Assembly: GCA_022264855.1 (NCBI GenBank)
Contig: JABYQU010000099.1
Span: forward strand, 1-21,045
Reading direction: 5' to 3'
From: Lenzites betulinus
Lineage: Eukaryota; Basidiomycota; Agaricomycetes; Polyporales; Polyporaceae
Length of the DNA: 21,045 nt
Positions 18,618 to 21,045 of the stretch are shown here, piece after piece; the stretch's first letter is position 1; each line of letters begins with the position of its first letter. A program made the translations under genes and the position numbers. The notes under the pieces are model-generated. The model searched no databases. It saw nothing but the letters and a program-made list of their open reading frames with translations, and was not told the DNA's origin.

Positions 18618-20874
18618 TTCTGGTGACCACCGCAGGGGGTGTGTGTACAAGTTTCACTTGTCGGCTTCCTCCTTCGACGGCGATAGCGCCGTCTCACCCG
18701 CAATTCACCGCGTATCGCGTTCCGCGTCTCGGCAAAACGATACACTCTCAAGCGCCCTCCTACCCGACCAGATCCGCGCCTTCGCAAAAAGGCTTCCGCG
18801 CTCCCTCAGTGAAGATCAGATCGACGCGCTCCTCCGTGCGGCACTGGCTGTTCTCGATACGGGCACCGCGATACTTCTGAACAAACCTGCTCCGCTCCGC
18901 GCCTCCACTGCAGCTAGAATCCGCTCGGACGCCCTCGCAGTCATCGCAACCGCCCCCCTACCTGAGTGGGCCTCAAACGCGACGCTCGCGAACGACGACG
19001 AGTCAAACCTCACTGCTCCTCAACAACAAGACTTCGTGGATCAGCTCCTACGAGGTGTCTCGCGACTTCGGAATCAACTGGTACTGGACTTGGTACCGGT
19101 GCTAGTAGACCCACTCTTTTCGCTACTCGCGAAAAGCATCCAGGCGCTTGAAACCGATCCGTCCGCGACCCAGTGGCTACAGGACACGGCAGACGCTATC
19201 GTACACCGCGCGATTCTCTCGTCGCCGCCTCTCTTTCCCGAATCGCTCCCAGAAGGCGCCGAAGAGTCCTTCGTCAACTACGCGACGCCATACGGTAGCC
19301 CGCAATCCGCAGTCTCGAACCTCACTCCTTTAGAGCCATCGTCTTCAGACAGCAACGCGACGCGTAAAACCCCCAGCGTATCCTCTCACTCGCGCGAGCC
19401 ATCTACAGTCTCTTCGATGGCGGAACAGAACAACTTCGCGATGCGCCGTGCTATGCCGGCACGCGGTCATGCGACCGCGCCCACCTTTGACTCTAGCGAG
19501 CCGCGGAACCTTCGCAGGTTCTTCCAGGACCTCGAGACCCTCTTCGAGATCGCGGGAATCACGGACCCCAACGTACAGAAGAAGTGGGTCACGCGCTACG
19601 TGCCGATCAGCGAGTCGGAGTTCTACGAGGAGATGGAGGAGTACAAGGACCAAACGAAGACCTTCGAGGAGTTCCGCGCGGCGATCTACGCTTCGCACCC
19701 CGGCGCTAGCGAGACGCGGAAGTTCTCCAATGCCGAAGTGGACAAGCTGGTCGAGTCGCGCCGTAAGGCTCCAATCACCACCAGTAGCGAACTCGGCGAC
19801 TTCTATCGGCCGTTCTATGCCATGACGTCCTACCTGATTCAGCACAACAAGATGTCCACCTTCGAGCAGTCGAGACTATTCTTCAGCGGTCTCTGCAACC
19901 CCCTTCACGACCAGGTCGCGCAGCGCCTTCAGCTCAAAGACCCAGACCATCATCCAGATGAGGCCTACGAGCTGGCCAAAGTCTACGAGGCCGCGAAATT
20001 CATCCTGCACGGAACGACGACGGCGTCGTACCAAGTGGCCCCGGCGGCCCCTACGACTACGACGCCCGCGGACTCTTCGACCATCAAAGTGGAGGATCTC
20101 GCGCCGCTCTTCCGGCTCCTTGTGCAAGGTGGCAACAATGCGAATGCTTCCGCGACCGCGAATCGCTTTCTAGGACCCCCGAACGCCGGAGCGCGCCCCG
20201 CGCCTAACTACCAGGGCATGATGCAGGGAGCGCAAGGTTTCCAGCAGGGAGGGAACGGTTTCGCGGCGAACGCGCTACCAAACGGCTTCTGCCACTACTG
20301 CGGCGATGCGAACCATATGCTGCGGAACTGCCCGGCAGCGGAGACTGACATCCGCGAAGGGAAGTGCTCGCGTAACCCGGAAGGGCTGATTGTGCTCCCT
20401 ACTGGTCAGTTCCTCCCGCGACAGCTCCCTGGGTTCGACGGTTTGACTATGCGCGACCGACTCTACGAATGGCACCGACGGGAACGTGTTCGCCAAGGTC
20501 AGAACCCCGCGCAGGCAGCCCCAGCGGCCCAAATGGTATTTGCGATCGCGGAGGACGTCGAACCGTGGATTAGTAGCTTCCAGTTCACCGCGGAGGACCG
20601 CATCCAACAGTTAGAGCACGAGCTGTACATGCTCAAGAAGGGAAGGAACGCTTCGATGGCGTGGAGGTACCCTCGTTCCCAAAACCGCGCTCGCGACCGG
20701 TATCGCGACCTGCGTCGCCAGGCCCTCAAAACCGCGAACGCTCCGCGGACTCGCGCTCGGGACCCTCGCGCTCGCCAGCGGCCTTCGCGCCCCCTAAGGC
20801 GAACGCCACGGGGCAACCCGCGCGACTGGTCCCTCCGCATCTCGAACCTGCTCTGCGTTTCCGCGAAACGGTAG
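18610..20874 (+). CDS. gag: retrotransposon Gag (frame 1 part, no AUG in the first 269 codons)
   Basis: The frame is open for 754 codons from just after a TGA (18607-18609) to a TAG (20872-20874). The first ATG in any frame is at 19417 (codon 270), so the conventional start is 19417, giving MAEQNNFAMRRAM. From there the capsid-like domain covers about codons 285-460 (APTFDSSEPRNLRRFFQDLE, KKWVTRY, FYRPFYAMTSYLI, LFFSGL, AYELAKVYEAAKF). A CCHC knuckle, CHYCGDANHMLRNC, is at 561-574. Gag packages the element RNA in virus-like particles. The upstream 269 codons also look like real protein (helical, for example QIRAFAKRLPRSLSEDQID and LVLDLVPVLVDPLFSLLAK), so a non-AUG or spliced start is possible. 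After about codon 678 the protein turns into Arg-rich low complexity and stops, while another frame carries on with Gag-like sequence; the last 75 codons here are therefore probably out of frame. Confidence 0.8.
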   Translation: MHHSGDHRRGCVYKFHLSASSFDGDSAVSPAIHRVSRSASRQNDTLSSALLPDQIRAFAKRLPRSLSEDQIDALLRAALAVLDTGTAILLNKPAPLRASTAARIRSDALAVIATAPLPEWASNATLANDDESNLTAPQQQDFVDQLLRGVSRLRNQLVLDLVPVLVDPLFSLLAKSIQALETDPSATQWLQDTADAIVHRAILSSPPLFPESLPEGAEESFVNYATPYGSPQSAVSNLTPLEPSSSDSNATRKTPSVSSHSREPSTVSSMAEQNNFAMRRAMPARGHATAPTFDSSEPRNLRRFFQDLETLFEIAGITDPNVQKKWVTRYVPISESEFYEEMEEYKDQTKTFEEFRAAIYASHPGASETRKFSNAEVDKLVESRRKAPITTSSELGDFYRPFYAMTSYLIQHNKMSTFEQSRLFFSGLCNPLHDQVAQRLQLKDPDHHPDEAYELAKVYEAAKFILHGTTTASYQVAPAAPTTTTPADSSTIKVEDLAPLFRLLVQGGNNANASATANRFLGPPNAGARPAPNYQGMMQGAQGFQQGGNGFAANALPNGFCHYCGDANHMLRNCPAAETDIREGKCSRNPEGLIVLPTGQFLPRQLPGFDGLTMRDRLYEWHRRERVRQGQNPAQAAPAAQMVFAIAEDVEPWISSFQFTAEDRIQQLEHELYMLKKGRNASMAWRYPRSQNRARDRYRDLRRQALKTANAPRTRARDPRARQRPSRPLRRTPRGNPRDWSLRISNLLCVSAKR
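18621..18638 (+). other. putative minus-strand primer-binding site
   Basis: TGGTGACCACCGCAGG starts three bases after the LTR end. The leading TGG complements the CCA end of a tRNA, as expected for a tRNA-primed retrotransposon. I could not identify which tRNA matches. Confidence 0.55.
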
Positions 20875-21045
20875 CGACCGGGGACCGAGAGCGACCCGTA
20901 CACGACGCAACCATCCGGACGACGGAGAACCAGGTGCCCGAGCCGCCGCGACAACAGGAACGCCCAGCGACGCCGTATCGCGCACCGGCGGACCAAGGCC
21001 AACCGCCGCTACCAGAACACCCTTTCGCGAAGGCGCGCGATGCGA
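20646..21045 (+). CDS. gag: continuation of Gag in the -1 frame (gag-pol linker), partial
   Basis: From about 20646 the frame shifted by -1 relative to upstream gag is open to the window edge (about 133 codons). It begins ERFDGVEVPSFPKPRSRP, is Pro/Arg/Ser-rich, and ends PLPEHPFAKARDA. This reads like the linker between the zinc knuckle and protease in basidiomycete Gypsy polyproteins, whereas the upstream frame becomes nonsense-like and stops at 20874. The switch lies in the purine run 20635-20650. It is either a one-base loss in this copy (or a sequencing error), or a ribosomal frameshift; no classical slippery heptamer is visible. Continuation beyond the window is expected. Confidence 0.7.

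Larger units (their letters stand above)
17819..21045 (+). mobile_element. Ty3/Gypsy-like LTR retrotransposon, 5' part
   Basis: The order is LTR, primer-binding site, gag with a CCHC zinc knuckle, then the start of the gag-pol linker at the window edge. The whole interval is CpG-rich and sharply different in composition from its left flank. Family placement rests on the Gag capsid-like region plus the CCHC knuckle, which resemble Gag of basidiomycete Ty3/Gypsy elements; protease, reverse transcriptase and integrase would lie to the right and cannot be inspected. High CpG content argues against extensive C-to-T decay, so the insertion may be fairly young, although gag carries an apparent one-base frame break. 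Confidence 0.82.

Noticed and set aside
20499..21002. 167-codon minus-strand frame in the retrotransposon
   Set aside because: Antisense shadow of the CpG-rich gag linker, without motifs.

Overview
The window is fungal nuclear DNA, most likely from a mushroom-forming basidiomycete (Agaricomycetes, possibly Polyporales). The evidence is: genes broken by many 45-90 nt GT-AG introns, exons as short as 6-8 nt, a basidiomycete-type F-box protein, a PriA/CPL1-type secreted protein, and a CpG-rich Ty3/Gypsy-like LTR retrotransposon. All gene models below were built by hand from splice signals and reading-frame continuity; every spliced length is divisible by three.

Layout. 1-1089: gene-poor, with an 18-bp perfect palindrome at the left edge. 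1090-3555 (+): 13-exon DHA2-type MFS transporter. 4191-6255 (+): 9-exon membrane-anchored protein of the histidine phosphatase fold, with RHGDR but without a recognisable HD motif. 6607-8027 (+): 8-exon Iwr1/SLC7A6OS homologue (nuclear import of RNA polymerase II). 8486-10312 (-): 3-exon protein of unknown function, convergent with Iwr1. 10950-12329 (-): single-exon F-box protein. 12330-14104: no convincing gene. 14105-15400 (-): 6-exon secreted cysteine-rich PriA/CPL1-like protein. 15401-17818: no convincing gene, but a 12-bp minisatellite, a G-run and a hairpin. 17819 to the right edge (+): 5' part of an LTR retrotransposon, comprising a putative 5' LTR, primer-binding site and gag, running off the window before pol.

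The genes do not form an evident pathway or cluster. They are ordinary chromosomal neighbours (transport, phosphatase-fold protein, Pol II import, ubiquitin adaptor, secreted wall-type protein) with a transposon inserted to the right. I found no convincing multi-gene novel system. The most unusual signal is in the retrotransposon: the plus strand from 18161 to 19416 contains no ATG in any frame, yet the 807 nt before the first gag ATG are open in frame with gag and read like protein. This suggests a non-AUG-initiated (or spliced-leader) extended Gag. Other points of interest are three microexons of 8, 7 and 6 nt, the missing HD motif in the phosphatase-fold protein, and a one-base frame break in gag.
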